The position numbers and the translations under genes are program-made. The notes under the pieces were generated by a model, which saw only the letters and a list, made by a program, of their open reading frames with translations, did not search any database and was not told the origin of the DNA. This document shows positions 9,411 to 18,613 of a stretch of DNA of 64,000 nucleotides, piece by piece; the stretch's first letter is position 1, and every line of letters starts with the position of its first letter. Source of the DNA: Conexibacter sp. DBS9H8 (lineage in GTDB: Bacteria > Actinomycetota > Thermoleophilia > Solirubrobacterales > Solirubrobacteraceae); assembly GCF_023330685.1 (NCBI RefSeq), contig NZ_CP097128.1, positions 62,001 through 126,000 of the forward strand, given 5' to 3'.

Positions 9411-11040
9411 GGAGCTCCCGCTTGAGCACCTTGCCGGTCGGGTTGCGCGGGAGCGCGTCGAGGAAGACGATCTCGCGCGGCACCTTGTAGTTGGCGAGGT
9501 TGTCCTTGACGTAGGCGCGGAGGGTGTCGGCGTCGACGGACTTTCCCGAACGGAGGGCGACGAAGGCCTTCAGGCGCTGGCCGAACTCGTCGTCCTCGAC
9601 GCCGATCGCGGCGGCCTCGGCGACGGCGGGGTGGCCGGCGAGGAGCTCCTCGACCTCGTGGGGGAAGACGTTCTCACCGCCGGAGACGATCATGTCGTCG
9701 TCGCGTCCGTCGATGAACAGACGGCCGCTTTCGTCGAAGTGGCCGACGTCCCCGGAGGACATCAGCCCGTCCCGGATCTCCTTGTGGCCGCCGCCGGTGT
9801 AGCCCTCGAACTGGATCGTGTTGGCGACGAAGATCCGCCCGGTCTTCCCCACCGGCTGCTCGGCGCCGTCCTCGGCGAGGATCTTGACCGTCGCGCCGTG
9901 CACGACCCGGCCGACGGTCCCGGGCGCCGCGGTGAGGTCCGCGGGAGTGGCGATCGTCGCGTAGGCGACCTCGGTCGAGCCATACAGGTTGTAGAGCACC
10001 GGCCCGAGGCGATCGAGCGTGCGCCGGGCGAGGTCGGCCGACAGCGCCGAGCCGGAGACGAAGACGATCCGCAGCGCCGACAGGTCGCGGGACTCGAATG
10101 CGGCATCATCGAGGGCCATCATCCGCTGGAGCATCACCGGCACCATCACGACGGTGTTGACCCGGTTCTCCGCCATGCTCTCCAGCGCCTGCTGGGGATC
10201 GAAGCGGCGATGGATGACCATCGTCGCATTCAGGGACACCGCGAGGATCATCTGCGAGAACCCGAGCGCGTGGAAGATCGGGGCGCAGATCTGGTGGATC
10301 TGGCCGGAGCGGTAGGGGACACGGGAGAGCGGGCCGCCGATCGGGGAGAGCGACAGCGGTACGTGGCGGCCCGCTCCCTTGGGGGTGCCGGTCGTCCCGG
10401 AGGTGAGGATGACCAGCCGCGGCGGCTGGCCGGGCCGCGGCGGGGGGGTCGGCTTGGATGAGGCGATCTGGGCCTCGAGGGTGTCATCGGCGTTGGCGCG
10501 GGTCTCGACCCAGGCGCGCACGGTTCCCAGGCGCGGGCGGTAATCGCCGATCGCGGCCGTGTACTCCTCGTCGTAGACGATCAGATCGACGCCCTCGCGG
10601 TCGGCGACCTCACGGATCTGGGGGCCCGAGAACCCCGTGTTCATCAGGATGATCTTTCCCCCGAGCTTGGCGGCGGCGAACATCGCCTCGATCAGGCCAC
10701 GGTGGTTGCGAGCCAGCAGCGCCACCCCGTCTCCGGCCCGGAAGCCGTCGTCACGCCAGGCCGAAGCGAGCGCGTTGACACGGTCGTCGAGCTCGCGCCA
10801 GGTGAGCTCCCCCTGCTCGTCGCTGATGGCGAGGCCGTCGGGGTGGCGCAGCGCGGCGGCCTCGGTGAGACTGCCGAGCACCCCGTAGCGCTCGACCGCA
10901 AGCCCGAGCCGGAGCACGCGCAGCGGCGGTTCGATCCCGAACACGCCGGCCCGGGCGCAGACGGCCGCGTAATAGGCCTCGTCGGCGGCGCGCTTAGCGA
11001 GCGTGGCGGCCCGGGAGACACCGATCGTGGCAAGCGACAT
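9400..11040 (-). CDS. Acyl-CoA synthetase (AMP-dependent ligase, FadD-like)
   Basis: 546 residues of the ANL adenylating superfamily. The P-loop motif LVILTSGTTGTPKGAGR is near residue 205, YNLYGSTEVAYATIATP is the A5 motif, DGLMSSGDVGHFDESGRLFIDGRDDDMIVSGGENVFPHEVEELL holds the hinge, and the C-terminal catalytic lysine lies in LPRNPTGKVLKREL. Together these activate a carboxylate as acyl-AMP and transfer it to CoA. The long N-terminus before the A-domain (AAVCARAGVFGIEPPLRVLRLGLAVERYG) recalls mycobacterial FadD2/FadD12-type enzymes. It heads a leftward group with the aminotransferase and is divergent from the ankyrin gene across about 50 bp. Confidence 0.9.
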   Translation of the reverse strand: MSLATIGVSRAATLAKRAADEAYYAAVCARAGVFGIEPPLRVLRLGLAVERYGVLGSLTEAAALRHPDGLAISDEQGELTWRELDDRVNALASAWRDDGFRAGDGVALLARNHRGLIEAMFAAAKLGGKIILMNTGFSGPQIREVADREGVDLIVYDEEYTAAIGDYRPRLGTVRAWVETRANADDTLEAQIASSKPTPPPRPGQPPRLVILTSGTTGTPKGAGRHVPLSLSPIGGPLSRVPYRSGQIHQICAPIFHALGFSQMILAVSLNATMVIHRRFDPQQALESMAENRVNTVVMVPVMLQRMMALDDAAFESRDLSALRIVFVSGSALSADLARRTLDRLGPVLYNLYGSTEVAYATIATPADLTAAPGTVGRVVHGATVKILAEDGAEQPVGKTGRIFVANTIQFEGYTGGGHKEIRDGLMSSGDVGHFDESGRLFIDGRDDDMIVSGGENVFPHEVEELLAGHPAVAEAAAIGVEDDEFGQRLKAFVALRSGKSVDADTLRAYVKDNLANYKVPREIVFLDALPRNPTGKVLKRELRDR

Positions 11041-11091
11041 GATCTCAGTGAAGGTACCGCCTTAGAGGCGGCTCGGTATCGTCGGTGTTGG

Positions 11092-12282
11092 GTGGCTGTG
11101 AGCGACACATTGGCGGACCAGGCCGAGGCCGTGGTGTGGAGCGCCTGCTCGGCGCTCGTCTCCACCGCGCGTGACCTACTCGCCCAGGATCCGCGCCTCG
11201 GCCGCTTCGACCTCGCCGCCGCGGCGGCCTGCGGGGAGGCTGACGTCGTCCGGCGGCTCGTGAGCGCCGACCCGGACCGGGCGAACATGTTCTTCACCCC
11301 GCTGGGCCGAACCCCGTTGCACTATGCGACCTTCTCACGGCTCGGCCGGGTCGACCCCGCGCGTGCCCTCGGGTTGCGGGAGGTCGTCAGCGTCCTGCTC
11401 GAACTCGGCGCTGACCCCAACCTCTCCTTTCACCGTGACGGGTGGGTGCAGGCCCCGATCCACGGCGCCGCCGGGATCGCCGGGGATCCAGAGATGACCC
11501 GGATGCTGCTCGACGCGGGCGCCGACCCCAACGACGCCGGCCCCGAGCAGGCGACAGCCGGAGAGGCGCTCTACCACGCAGCCGAGGTGGCCAACCCCGA
11601 GTGCGCGCGCCTGCTGATCGTCGCCGGCACGGAGCCCGAGACGGTCAGTCGCGCCCTCGGACGCGCCCTCGAGTTCGATCACCCGGCGATGGTCGCCGCA
11701 TTCTGTGAGAGCGGGGCACGGGCGGACGCCAGGCACCTGCAACACGCGGTATGGCACCGTCGTGGCCCGCACACGGTCCGCCACCTGCTCGGGGCCGGGG
11801 CGCCACCGGAGGTGCTCGACAGATTCGGGCTCTCCGCTGTCCAGGTCGCCCGACTGTGGGGGGATGAGGCCGTCGCCCAATTGCTCATCGGCGCGGGAGC
11901 GGCCGACCGGCCCGCCCCCGTGCTTGAGGCCCGGGCGCACATGGCGGTGCTCGATGAGCTGCTTCGTGTCGCCGTCGCCCGGGGGGCCCGGGCCGACGTC
12001 GCGGTCCTGCTGGACCGGGGGGCACGGCTCAACGGTGACCGGACGGCCGCCGGTCCGCTCGGCCAAGCCTGCTGGCGGGGACGCGACGAGATCGTCGAGG
12101 AGCTCCTGAGCCGTGGGGCGATCGTCACCTTCGACGACGGCAGTGACGCGCTCGGGGCCACCCGCCGGGGGGCGGGCCACTGCAACGATCCGGAGGGCGG
12201 GCCGACGCTGGGCACTGCGGAGGAGATCGATCAGGCCCCCTACCGCCGGATCGAGGCGCTGCTCGCCGGGACAGCGCACTGA
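11092..12282 (+). CDS. Ankyrin repeat protein
   Basis: 396 residues from GTG at 11092 (a second GTG is at 11098). The open frame runs back to 10702 but that part is antisense to the acyl-CoA synthetase. Ankyrin-type units are visible: FDLAAAAACGEADVVRRLVSADPDRAN, GRTPLHYATFSRL, EVVSVLLELGADPNLSF, MTRMLLDAGADPNDA, CARLLIVAGTEPETV and DEIVEELLSRGAIVTF, the helix-turn-helix LLxxGADPN pattern spread over about 350 residues. It is a probable cytoplasmic protein-binding scaffold with no catalytic domain. The stop TGA shares its last base with the ATG of the patatin gene, so the two are translationally coupled and may act together. Confidence 0.88.
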   Translation: MAVSDTLADQAEAVVWSACSALVSTARDLLAQDPRLGRFDLAAAAACGEADVVRRLVSADPDRANMFFTPLGRTPLHYATFSRLGRVDPARALGLREVVSVLLELGADPNLSFHRDGWVQAPIHGAAGIAGDPEMTRMLLDAGADPNDAGPEQATAGEALYHAAEVANPECARLLIVAGTEPETVSRALGRALEFDHPAMVAAFCESGARADARHLQHAVWHRRGPHTVRHLLGAGAPPEVLDRFGLSAVQVARLWGDEAVAQLLIGAGAADRPAPVLEARAHMAVLDELLRVAVARGARADVAVLLDRGARLNGDRTAAGPLGQACWRGRDEIVEELLSRGAIVTFDDGSDALGATRRGAGHCNDPEGGPTLGTAEEIDQAPYRRIEALLAGTAH

Positions 12283-13601
12283 TGCTCGAGGCGACGCTCA
12301 CCGCGAGCCGGGAGCGGCCGACCGTCGCGGTCGTCCTGCCCGGCGGCGGCGCCCGAGGCGCCTATGAGGTCGGCGCCCTGTCTGAGCTGCTGCCGGTCCT
12401 CGAGGCGCGCGGTGAGCGGGTGAGCGTGTGGTGCGGAACGAGCGTCGGGGCGATCAACGCGGCCGCTTTCGCCGCCCGGGCGCACCTCGGTGCCGCCGAG
12501 CAGACCGAAGCCGCCCGGAGCCTGTGGCTGGCGATGCGCAAACGGGACGTGATCGCGCCGATCGTCGGCACCGGCGGGCTGCGGACCGTCGCGCGCCTGA
12601 TCGGGCACATCACCGGCGCGCCCGGTGGCGCCGGGCCCGCCTCCCTGCTCGACCCCTCGCCGCTTGCCGCCAGCCTCGACCGCTGGATCGACTGGGACGG
12701 TCTTGAGGCCAACGTGCAGAGCCGGCTCGTGAAGACATGCGTGATCGCCACCTCGATCAGCAGCGGCGAGCCGGTCGCCTTCGTCGCCGCCGCCGACGGA
12801 CCCCCGCGCCTCTACGACGATGATGTCCGCTACGTCGGCACGCGCCTCAGCGGCGAGCACGTCCGGGCCTCGGCGGCGATCCCGGTGCTGTTCCCGGCGA
12901 TCGAGGTGACGACTCCGCGGCGATCGGTCGGCTACTACGCCGACGGGGGCACCCGGCTCAACAGCCCGATCAAGCCCGCACTCAATCTCGGTGCCGACCG
13001 GGTGATCGTGATCGGCCTCGAGCCGTTCCGGCCGGCCGGGGCCCGGCCGGCGTCCCCCCGCGGGCCGTCGCTGGCCGACGTCGCCGCCAACGTCCTCGAC
13101 GGGATGCTTGTCGACCAGGTCGCCCATGACGTCCGCCGCCTCGCGCTGATCAACAGCTTCTTCGTCGAGGACGCGACGACCGGCACACACCGATCGTCGC
13201 TGAGCTACCGCGTCTCCCGCGGGCACCAGCCCTACCGGCCGATCTCCTACGCGCTCGTCTCTCCCCGCCGGCACGGGGAGATCGGACGGATCGCCCAGCA
13301 GGTCTTCCAGCGCCGCTATGGCGGGCTGGCGAGCCTGCGCGACCTCGACTACACGCTTATCTCCCGGGTGCTCGGCTCGAGCTCCCAGGCGCGGGGGGAG
13401 CTGCTGAGCTTTCTCCTGTTCGATCAGGAGTTCACCGCTGAGCTGATCGAGCTGGGACGCCGGGATGCGCTCGCATGGCTGCGGCGCCACCCGCGGTTCT
13501 GGTGCCGGGACGCCGGTCACGACCTCCATGTCGGCGCCGTCGACCGGGTGGCGCTGTCGGAGGCGGCGACGCTCGAGGAGTTTCGCGACCGCCGGCGCTG
13601 A
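12282..13601 (+). CDS. Patatin-like phospholipase
   Basis: 439 residues. The oxyanion hole is in VVLPGGGARGAYEVGAL (about residues 20-35), the nucleophile elbow GxSxG is GTSVGAINAAAF (Ser near residue 52), and the catalytic Asp is in YYADGGTRLNSPI (DGG, about residue 225). These three elements define the Ser-Asp dyad lipid acyl hydrolases. The C-terminal ~150 residues are helical and charged and lie outside the core. No signal peptide, so cytosolic or membrane-peripheral. ATG at 12282 overlaps the ankyrin stop by 1 bp. The bacterial substrate is probably a phospholipid or neutral lipid (family knowledge). Confidence 0.92.
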   Translation: MLEATLTASRERPTVAVVLPGGGARGAYEVGALSELLPVLEARGERVSVWCGTSVGAINAAAFAARAHLGAAEQTEAARSLWLAMRKRDVIAPIVGTGGLRTVARLIGHITGAPGGAGPASLLDPSPLAASLDRWIDWDGLEANVQSRLVKTCVIATSISSGEPVAFVAAADGPPRLYDDDVRYVGTRLSGEHVRASAAIPVLFPAIEVTTPRRSVGYYADGGTRLNSPIKPALNLGADRVIVIGLEPFRPAGARPASPRGPSLADVAANVLDGMLVDQVAHDVRRLALINSFFVEDATTGTHRSSLSYRVSRGHQPYRPISYALVSPRRHGEIGRIAQQVFQRRYGGLASLRDLDYTLISRVLGSSSQARGELLSFLLFDQEFTAELIELGRRDALAWLRRHPRFWCRDAGHDLHVGAVDRVALSEAATLEEFRDRRR

Positions 13602-13608
13602 GGGCGTC

Positions 13609-13625
13609 GCCGGGCCGGCCCCGGC
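13609..13625. terminator. Short GC hairpin between convergent genes
   Basis: GCCGGG-N5-CCCGGC lies just after the patatin stop and 9 bp before the end of the convergent secreted-protein gene. No U-tract. It is placed where a bidirectional terminator is expected. Confidence 0.4.
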
Positions 13626-13633
13626 ACGGGACC

Positions 13634-14818
13634 TCAGCTGAGGATGCCGGTCGTCTCGACGCCGGCGGAGTCGACGACGACACAGAGACCGCTCGTGCAG
13701 GAGATGGCGTTGAACTGGCTCGCCGACTTGGGCCGGATCGCCGTCGCGGCGCTCCAGATCCCCTTCAGCGCCTGGCTGCTGACGTACGCGTTGTCAAAAC
13801 CGTCGAGAGCGACGCAGGTCCCGCGGGTACAGCCGACGGCGTCGAGGAGGCCGCTCCCGATCCCCGGCGGGTCGGCGACCACGGACACCGGGGCCGACCA
13901 GGTGCCGGTCGGCGTCGCGGTTGCGCTCGCCAGTCCCGGGCTCGTGTTGGAGAACCCGACCCCGATGCAGAGACGCAGGCCGACACAGTCGACGGACTGA
14001 TAGACGCCGTTGCCGAGCGCCCCGCCCGCCTTCCAGGCGGTCGTGCTCGTCGGGTCGGTGGAGACGTAGCGCTGGCTGCCGCCGATGACGCAGAGGGTGA
14101 CGGTCGAGCAGGAGACGCTCGTCGCCGGCCCCTCGAGGGCGACGGTGCTCCACGCCGCCTTCCCGCCGGTCGGGTCCGTCGAGACGAGCACGTTCGCGTT
14201 GGCGGCGCCATCGACGGCGACACATAGCCTTGCCGACGGGCAGGAGATCGCGGTCAGACCGGCCGGTCCGCCGCCGACGGAGAGGGCACTGTCGATCCGT
14301 ACCGGCCGGCTCCAGAACCGGGGGCCTTTGGTCGGATGGAGGGAGTAGACGATCGATCCGGCCTGATCGACGGCGGCGCAGAAGCTCGGGGTCGGGCAGG
14401 AGATCCCGGTGATCGGGCCGGCCGAGTCGACGTGGAACGGTCGGATCCAGGAGCCGTTGCCCGCGGTCGGGCGAACCGTCCAGGTGATGTCGCCGGACTG
14501 ATCGCCAGCGACGCAGAACTTCGCGTTCGCGCAGGAGACGGCGTCAAGACCGCCGTTACGAATCGGCTCGAGCCGGATCGCCTTGTGCCAGTGGAACGTG
14601 GCCGCGCTGGCCAGTCCGGGGAGAACGAGCAGCAGAAGAAGCAGTCCGCCGAGCGGAGCGAGGGATCGGGCACGGAGAGACAAGACGTTAGTTCTACCAG
14701 GGTGCCGTGGCGACACTCTGCAGGTTCCGGTGCAGCGCATGGGGTCACAAACGCGCTTGAGCCGGGCGAAGTTGCGGGCTGCGCCGGAGCTGTGCCGAGC
14801 CGCCCCGGGCCGTTTCAC
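13634..14818 (-). CDS. Secreted seven-repeat protein, probable beta-propeller
   Basis: 394 residues from GTG at 14816-14818, which overlaps the FUSC stop (GTGA). A clear signal peptide (RARSLAPLGGLLLLLLVLPGLASA) only begins near residue 49, so the true start may be the TTG at 14681-14683 or the ATG at 14738-14740. The mature part has seven repeats of about 45 residues, each with a paired-Cys core: AVSCANAKFCVAGDQSG, GISCPTPSFCAAVDQAG, AISCPSARLCVAVDGAA, SVSCSTVTLCVIGGSQ, SVDCVGLRLCIGVGFSN, AVGCTRGTCVALDGFDN, AISCTSGLCVVVDSAG. Seven blades with one disulfide each suggest an extracellular seven-bladed propeller. Function unknown; such proteins are frequent in actinobacterial secretomes. Confidence 0.75.
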   Translation of the reverse strand: MKRPGAARHSSGAARNFARLKRVCDPMRCTGTCRVSPRHPGRTNVLSLRARSLAPLGGLLLLLLVLPGLASAATFHWHKAIRLEPIRNGGLDAVSCANAKFCVAGDQSGDITWTVRPTAGNGSWIRPFHVDSAGPITGISCPTPSFCAAVDQAGSIVYSLHPTKGPRFWSRPVRIDSALSVGGGPAGLTAISCPSARLCVAVDGAANANVLVSTDPTGGKAAWSTVALEGPATSVSCSTVTLCVIGGSQRYVSTDPTSTTAWKAGGALGNGVYQSVDCVGLRLCIGVGFSNTSPGLASATATPTGTWSAPVSVVADPPGIGSGLLDAVGCTRGTCVALDGFDNAYVSSQALKGIWSAATAIRPKSASQFNAISCTSGLCVVVDSAGVETTGILS

Positions 14819-16941
14819 TCAGGGGCGAGGATCGCCGCGACACTGTTGACGGCGTCAACGAGCTCATCGAGGGCCAGGCCGACCGGTCCGCCCAGCTCAC
14901 CGGCGGAGCCGCGCAACAGCGCCCGCGGTGTCGGCCGGGCCGCCTCCTGTGTCGGTGACAGCATCGGGGCCGTGGGGCCCCAGTGGAGGCCCGGGGCGAG
15001 GGTCGACGGTTCGACCGGCCGGCGGAGGTCGCGCACGGCGTCGAGGAGGCCGTGGGCGAGGGGGGCGAGCTCGGGGTGGGCCGCCCCAGAGTCACCCTCG
15101 CTCAGGCGCAGGGCATGGATCGCGTAGGTGAGGCGGCGCAGCGCACCGAGCAGCGCCGGACGGTCACCCGGCCTTACCGGCCCTCCCTCCCGGTCCGGCT
15201 CCTCGGCGGCGACGGTGAGCAGCGACTCCAGGTCCGCGTAGGCGATCCGGGCCCGCCGGGCGAGCGGAGCGAGCCCCGCCGCCTGAGCCCGCCGGCCCGT
15301 GGGGCCGTCGAGGAGGTCGGAGAGGACCGCGGCGAGGTAGCGGCCCTGGGCGTCGAGCAGGCCGACCAGAGCGCGAGGCAATGCCCGCGCCGACCACGTC
15401 GGCCACAGCAGGTAGGCGACGAGCGCGATCGTGCCGCCGATCAGGGTGTCGAGCCCGCGGTCGAGGGCGATGGTGACCGAGTCCGGGGCGACCGGGTGGA
15501 GGAGGAAGACGACCATCGCGGTGAAGCCGGCCACTCCGAGGGCGAAGGACCCGGAGAAGACGGTGTAGGTGAGCACCGCGAGCGTTCCGATCGTCACGAC
15601 GATCCCCCACCCGGAGGGGTCGATCGCGACGACGATAAGGGTCGCGAGCACCGCCCCGAGGACCGTGCCCCCCATCCGCTCAGCGCCACGGGTGAGCGTC
15701 GCGGCGATGTTGGGACGCAGGACCGTCGCCGCGGCAAGCACCGCCCAGTAGCCGCGCGGGAGGGCGAGCAGGTGAACGAGCAGCGCGGTGAGGAGCACGA
15801 CGGCGGCGAGGCGCACAGCGTGACGGCCGGCCGGGGCGCGAAGGCTCGCACCCGCCCGCATCCGTGCGATCGCGGTCACGGCGCCGGCGAGCGGACGCCG
15901 CCGCCCGAGCCGCGGGTGGGGGAGACGCCAGAGCGGGCGAGGGCCCTGCCCGGTGACGACCTCCGCCTGGCGCAGAGCGGCGCGCACCTGACCTCCGAGC
16001 GCGGCGAGGCGGGCCTCGACCAGCGGGGCGTCCAGCGGCGGGCGCGCCTCCGTCCACGCGCGCAGAGCCGCCCCGCCGGCGGCGAGATCCGCCACCGCAT
16101 GCTCCCCGGAAACCCCGGCGGCGATCAGCTCGAGGGCGGCGCTGAAGCGTTCAGCCGCCGGGGCGACCACCTCGGCACCGATCCCCGCGGCGGCGAGCGC
16201 AGATCCGAGCACGAGCAGTTCGAGCCGGATCCGGCGGCCCTCGGCGTTGAGCATCACGAGGCCGGCACGCTCGGGGTCGCCGAACAGGGCGGGGGCGGCG
16301 AGCGCCTGCTCGGCCCGGTCGAACGCCTCGGCGGCGGCGACACCGGAGCCGCCGAGTTGGGCGCTGATGGCGGCGAGCTCCCGGTAGGCGTACGCGAGGG
16401 CGTGGCGCTGGCGCCGCCACGCGAGTGGAGCGGCGATCAGGCTCGCCGAGAGGATCTGGGCGCCAGCGCCGCCGAGAACCAGCCCGGCGAGGCGGACGGC
16501 TCCGAGCGGCGATTCGGGAAAGCGGCCGAAGACGATGTAGGCGATCAGGGTCTGGGTGCCGATCACCGTCCCGCCACGGCCCGTCGCGGTCCCCAGGCCC
16601 GCGAGCAGGCAGGCCCCGGCAAGCACCGTCAGATGCAGCCACGGCCAGCGGCCGGTGACCGTTCCGACGACGGTGGCGAGCGCGAGCATCAGCGCTGCCG
16701 CCGCCATCGTCTCCAGCGGCGGACTCAGGGGCGAGTCCCCGGCCCGCCAGGCGAGGCCGACGAGCATCGCCCCGACGCCGAGCGTGATCGCCGCGACCGG
16801 CTGGCGCAGCGCGGTGCCGAGGGCGAGCATCACCACGACCGGGAGCGCCGCGACGGCCCCCGCCCGGAGCGAGATCCGCTCGCGATCGATGCGGGCCGCA
16901 TCCCGCAGGGCGGTGGCGATAATGCGCAGATGGCCAGCCAC
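14815..16941 (-). CDS. FUSC family membrane protein (aromatic-acid exporter/YccS-like)
   Basis: About 708 residues from a GTG at 16939-16941; the frame is open to 17340 but that part is antisense to tag. The protein has two membrane blocks. The first, about residues 20-170, includes AGAVAALPVVVMLALGTAL and ATVVGTVTGRWPWLHLTVLAGACLLAGLG. A cytosolic linker of roughly 200 residues follows. The second block contains LPRGYWAVLAAATVLRPNIAATLTRGAERMGGTVLGAVLATLIVV, the fusaric-acid-resistance-like signature with the conserved RGxxRxxGTxxG core. A helical tail follows. It probably exports organic acids or other small molecules. Its start overlaps the divergent tag start by 12 bp. Confidence 0.82.
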   Translation of the reverse strand: MAGHLRIIATALRDAARIDRERISLRAGAVAALPVVVMLALGTALRQPVAAITLGVGAMLVGLAWRAGDSPLSPPLETMAAAALMLALATVVGTVTGRWPWLHLTVLAGACLLAGLGTATGRGGTVIGTQTLIAYIVFGRFPESPLGAVRLAGLVLGGAGAQILSASLIAAPLAWRRQRHALAYAYRELAAISAQLGGSGVAAAEAFDRAEQALAAPALFGDPERAGLVMLNAEGRRIRLELLVLGSALAAAGIGAEVVAPAAERFSAALELIAAGVSGEHAVADLAAGGAALRAWTEARPPLDAPLVEARLAALGGQVRAALRQAEVVTGQGPRPLWRLPHPRLGRRRPLAGAVTAIARMRAGASLRAPAGRHAVRLAAVVLLTALLVHLLALPRGYWAVLAAATVLRPNIAATLTRGAERMGGTVLGAVLATLIVVAIDPSGWGIVVTIGTLAVLTYTVFSGSFALGVAGFTAMVVFLLHPVAPDSVTIALDRGLDTLIGGTIALVAYLLWPTWSARALPRALVGLLDAQGRYLAAVLSDLLDGPTGRRAQAAGLAPLARRARIAYADLESLLTVAAEEPDREGGPVRPGDRPALLGALRRLTYAIHALRLSEGDSGAAHPELAPLAHGLLDAVRDLRRPVEPSTLAPGLHWGPTAPMLSPTQEAARPTPRALLRGSAGELGGPVGLALDELVDAVNSVAAILAPE

Positions 16942-17559
16942 GATCCGTTGATCATCGGCGATGACGGCCGCGCCCGCTGCCGGTGGGGGGACGCTCCCCC
17001 GCTCTACCGCGCCTACCACGACGACGAGTGGGGCCGGCCGGTCGCCGATGACGTCGCCCTGTTTGAGAAGCTCTCGCTCGAGGGGTTCCAGGCCGGGCTG
17101 TCCTGGCTGACGATCCTCAAGAAACGAGAGAACTTCCGTCGCGCCTTCTGCGGCTTTGACTTCCATCGCCTCGCCGGCTGGGGGGAGCCGGAGATCGCCG
17201 CCCGGCTCGAGGATCCGGGAATCGTGCGCCATCGCGCCAAGATCGCGGCGGTGATCACCAACGCCCGCGCGGCGGTTGAACTGATCGACGCCGAGGGGTC
17301 CCTCGCCGCGTTTGTCTGGCGCTTTGAACCTGAGGCCCAAGCGGCCGGGTCAGCCGCCGGGACGCCGGAGCCGCGGTCGGAGTCGGCGGCCTCGCGCACC
17401 CTCGCCCGCGAACTCAAGCGCCGTGGCTGGTGCTTTGTCGGGCCGACGACCGTGCACAGCTTCCTCCAGGCGATGGGCCTCGTCAACGAGCACGTCTGCG
17501 GCTGTCATGTGCGGTCCGCCGTCGAGGCGGACCGCGCCGGGTTCATCCGGCCAGGTTGA
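16930..17559 (+). CDS. tag: DNA-3-methyladenine glycosylase I
   Basis: 209 residues. It carries the family's N-terminal zinc ligand and active-site segment RCRWGDAPPLYRAYHDDEWGRPVADDVALFEKLSLEGFQAGLSWLTILKKRENFR, including the YHDxEWG motif and catalytic Glu in LEGFQAGLSW. Near the C-terminus is GWCFVGPTTVHSFLQAMGLVNEHVCGCH, which with the N-terminal Cys completes the HhH-type zinc snap (Cys, His, Cys, His). It excises 3-methyladenine from alkylated DNA in base excision repair. Start ATG at 16930, giving an 18-residue lead before RCRWG. It is convergent with the alpha/beta hydrolase, overlapping it by 17 bp at the 3' end. Confidence 0.95.
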   Translation: MASHDPLIIGDDGRARCRWGDAPPLYRAYHDDEWGRPVADDVALFEKLSLEGFQAGLSWLTILKKRENFRRAFCGFDFHRLAGWGEPEIAARLEDPGIVRHRAKIAAVITNARAAVELIDAEGSLAAFVWRFEPEAQAAGSAAGTPEPRSESAASRTLARELKRRGWCFVGPTTVHSFLQAMGLVNEHVCGCHVRSAVEADRAGFIRPG

Positions 17560-18442
17560 ACTCGTCGACGCACCGGATGAGACGGTCGCGGACGATGTCG
17601 GGCCGCTCGTCGGAGATGAAGTGGCCGACGCCCTCGATCAGCTCGAGGGCGTAGTCCTCGGCGTTGGCGGTCCGAGCGGACGCGAGGCTGTGGTGGACGG
17701 CGAAGTCCTTGGTTCCGAAGACACAGCGGGTCGGGACCCGGGAGCGACGGCTCTCGGGAGCGCGCCGGAGGGCGGGCAGCTCCTGTGTGAGGAAGGTCCG
17801 GTAGGTGTCCCGGCCCGCCGCGGCACAGACGGGGTCACGGAAGCGGTCGGCGAAGATGCGCAGGTCGGCGTCGCTCACGCCGGTCCGCCGGGGGACGTAC
17901 TGGTAGCGCAGGCTCCAGTAGACGATCTCGGTGCGGGTCTGGATCGGGATGCCGGCAAAGGCGATCATCGGCATGTAGGTGAGCGAACGCCAGACGTGCG
18001 GGCCGTAGCTGGAGCCGTCGTTCCAGGGGTGGGCGATGTTGAGGACGAGGTAGGCGAGAAAGCGGTCGGGCGCCCGCAGTGCGAGGAGATGGCCGACATA
18101 TCCGCCCCAGTCGTGTCCGAGGAGGACGACCCGGCGCAGCCCGAGCGCATCCAGCAGGGCGAGCAGATCGCTGGCGACATCCTCCTTGCGCCAGCGGTGG
18201 GGGGCCGCCCCGGACCATCCGTAGCCGGGCAGGTCCGGGGCGATGATCCGCAGGCCGGCGGGCGGATCGGCGAGCAGGTCCCGCCACTCGTAGTGGTGCT
18301 GGGGCCAGCCGTGGAGAGCGAGGACGGCGAGCCCGTCGGCCGGTCCCGCCTCCGTGACGTGAAAGTCGACTCCGCGGGCGTGAACGCGGGAGCGGCGTAC
18401 CCCGGGGATGGCGGGCGGCTCGGTGCGGGCGGGCTGCGGCAT
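17543..18442 (-). CDS. Alpha/beta hydrolase (epoxide hydrolase/haloalkane dehalogenase-like)
   Basis: 299 residues from ATG at 18440-18442. The open frame continues upstream but would run through the riboswitch region and is compositionally non-coding. Motifs: VLALHGWPQHHYEWRDLL (oxyanion HGxP), DLPGYGWSGAAP, VVLLGHDWGGYVGHLLAL with nucleophile Asp in GHDWGG (about residue 105), and a C-terminal His in IEGVGHFISDERPDIV. An Asp nucleophile rather than Ser points to the epoxide hydrolase/dehalogenase branch. Substrate unknown. It is transcribed alone, leftward, away from the fluoride operon. Confidence 0.88.
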   Translation of the reverse strand: MPQPARTEPPAIPGVRRSRVHARGVDFHVTEAGPADGLAVLALHGWPQHHYEWRDLLADPPAGLRIIAPDLPGYGWSGAAPHRWRKEDVASDLLALLDALGLRRVVLLGHDWGGYVGHLLALRAPDRFLAYLVLNIAHPWNDGSSYGPHVWRSLTYMPMIAFAGIPIQTRTEIVYWSLRYQYVPRRTGVSDADLRIFADRFRDPVCAAAGRDTYRTFLTQELPALRRAPESRRSRVPTRCVFGTKDFAVHHSLASARTANAEDYALELIEGVGHFISDERPDIVRDRLIRCVDEFNLAG

Positions 18443-18613
18443 GGGCGGGGAGGCTACCGCCCCCCGGTCCGGCCCGCCCCCTCCCGGCGCTCGGTTGCCC
18501 GCCCCGCCCGCCCGGGATCGCACCCACCCGCACCCGCCGGACCGTGATCGGGTCGCCAGCGCGACCGACGTGGCAACCCGATCGTCGGGCGCGGCCTTCG
18601 ATATGCTCCGCCG

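Noticed and set aside
14983-17559. 858-codon open frame covering the FUSC gene on the opposite strand
   Set aside because: Only the last 209 codons (tag) are real. The rest is Arg/Gly/Glu-rich sequence antisense to the FUSC gene, a normal by-product of high GC content.
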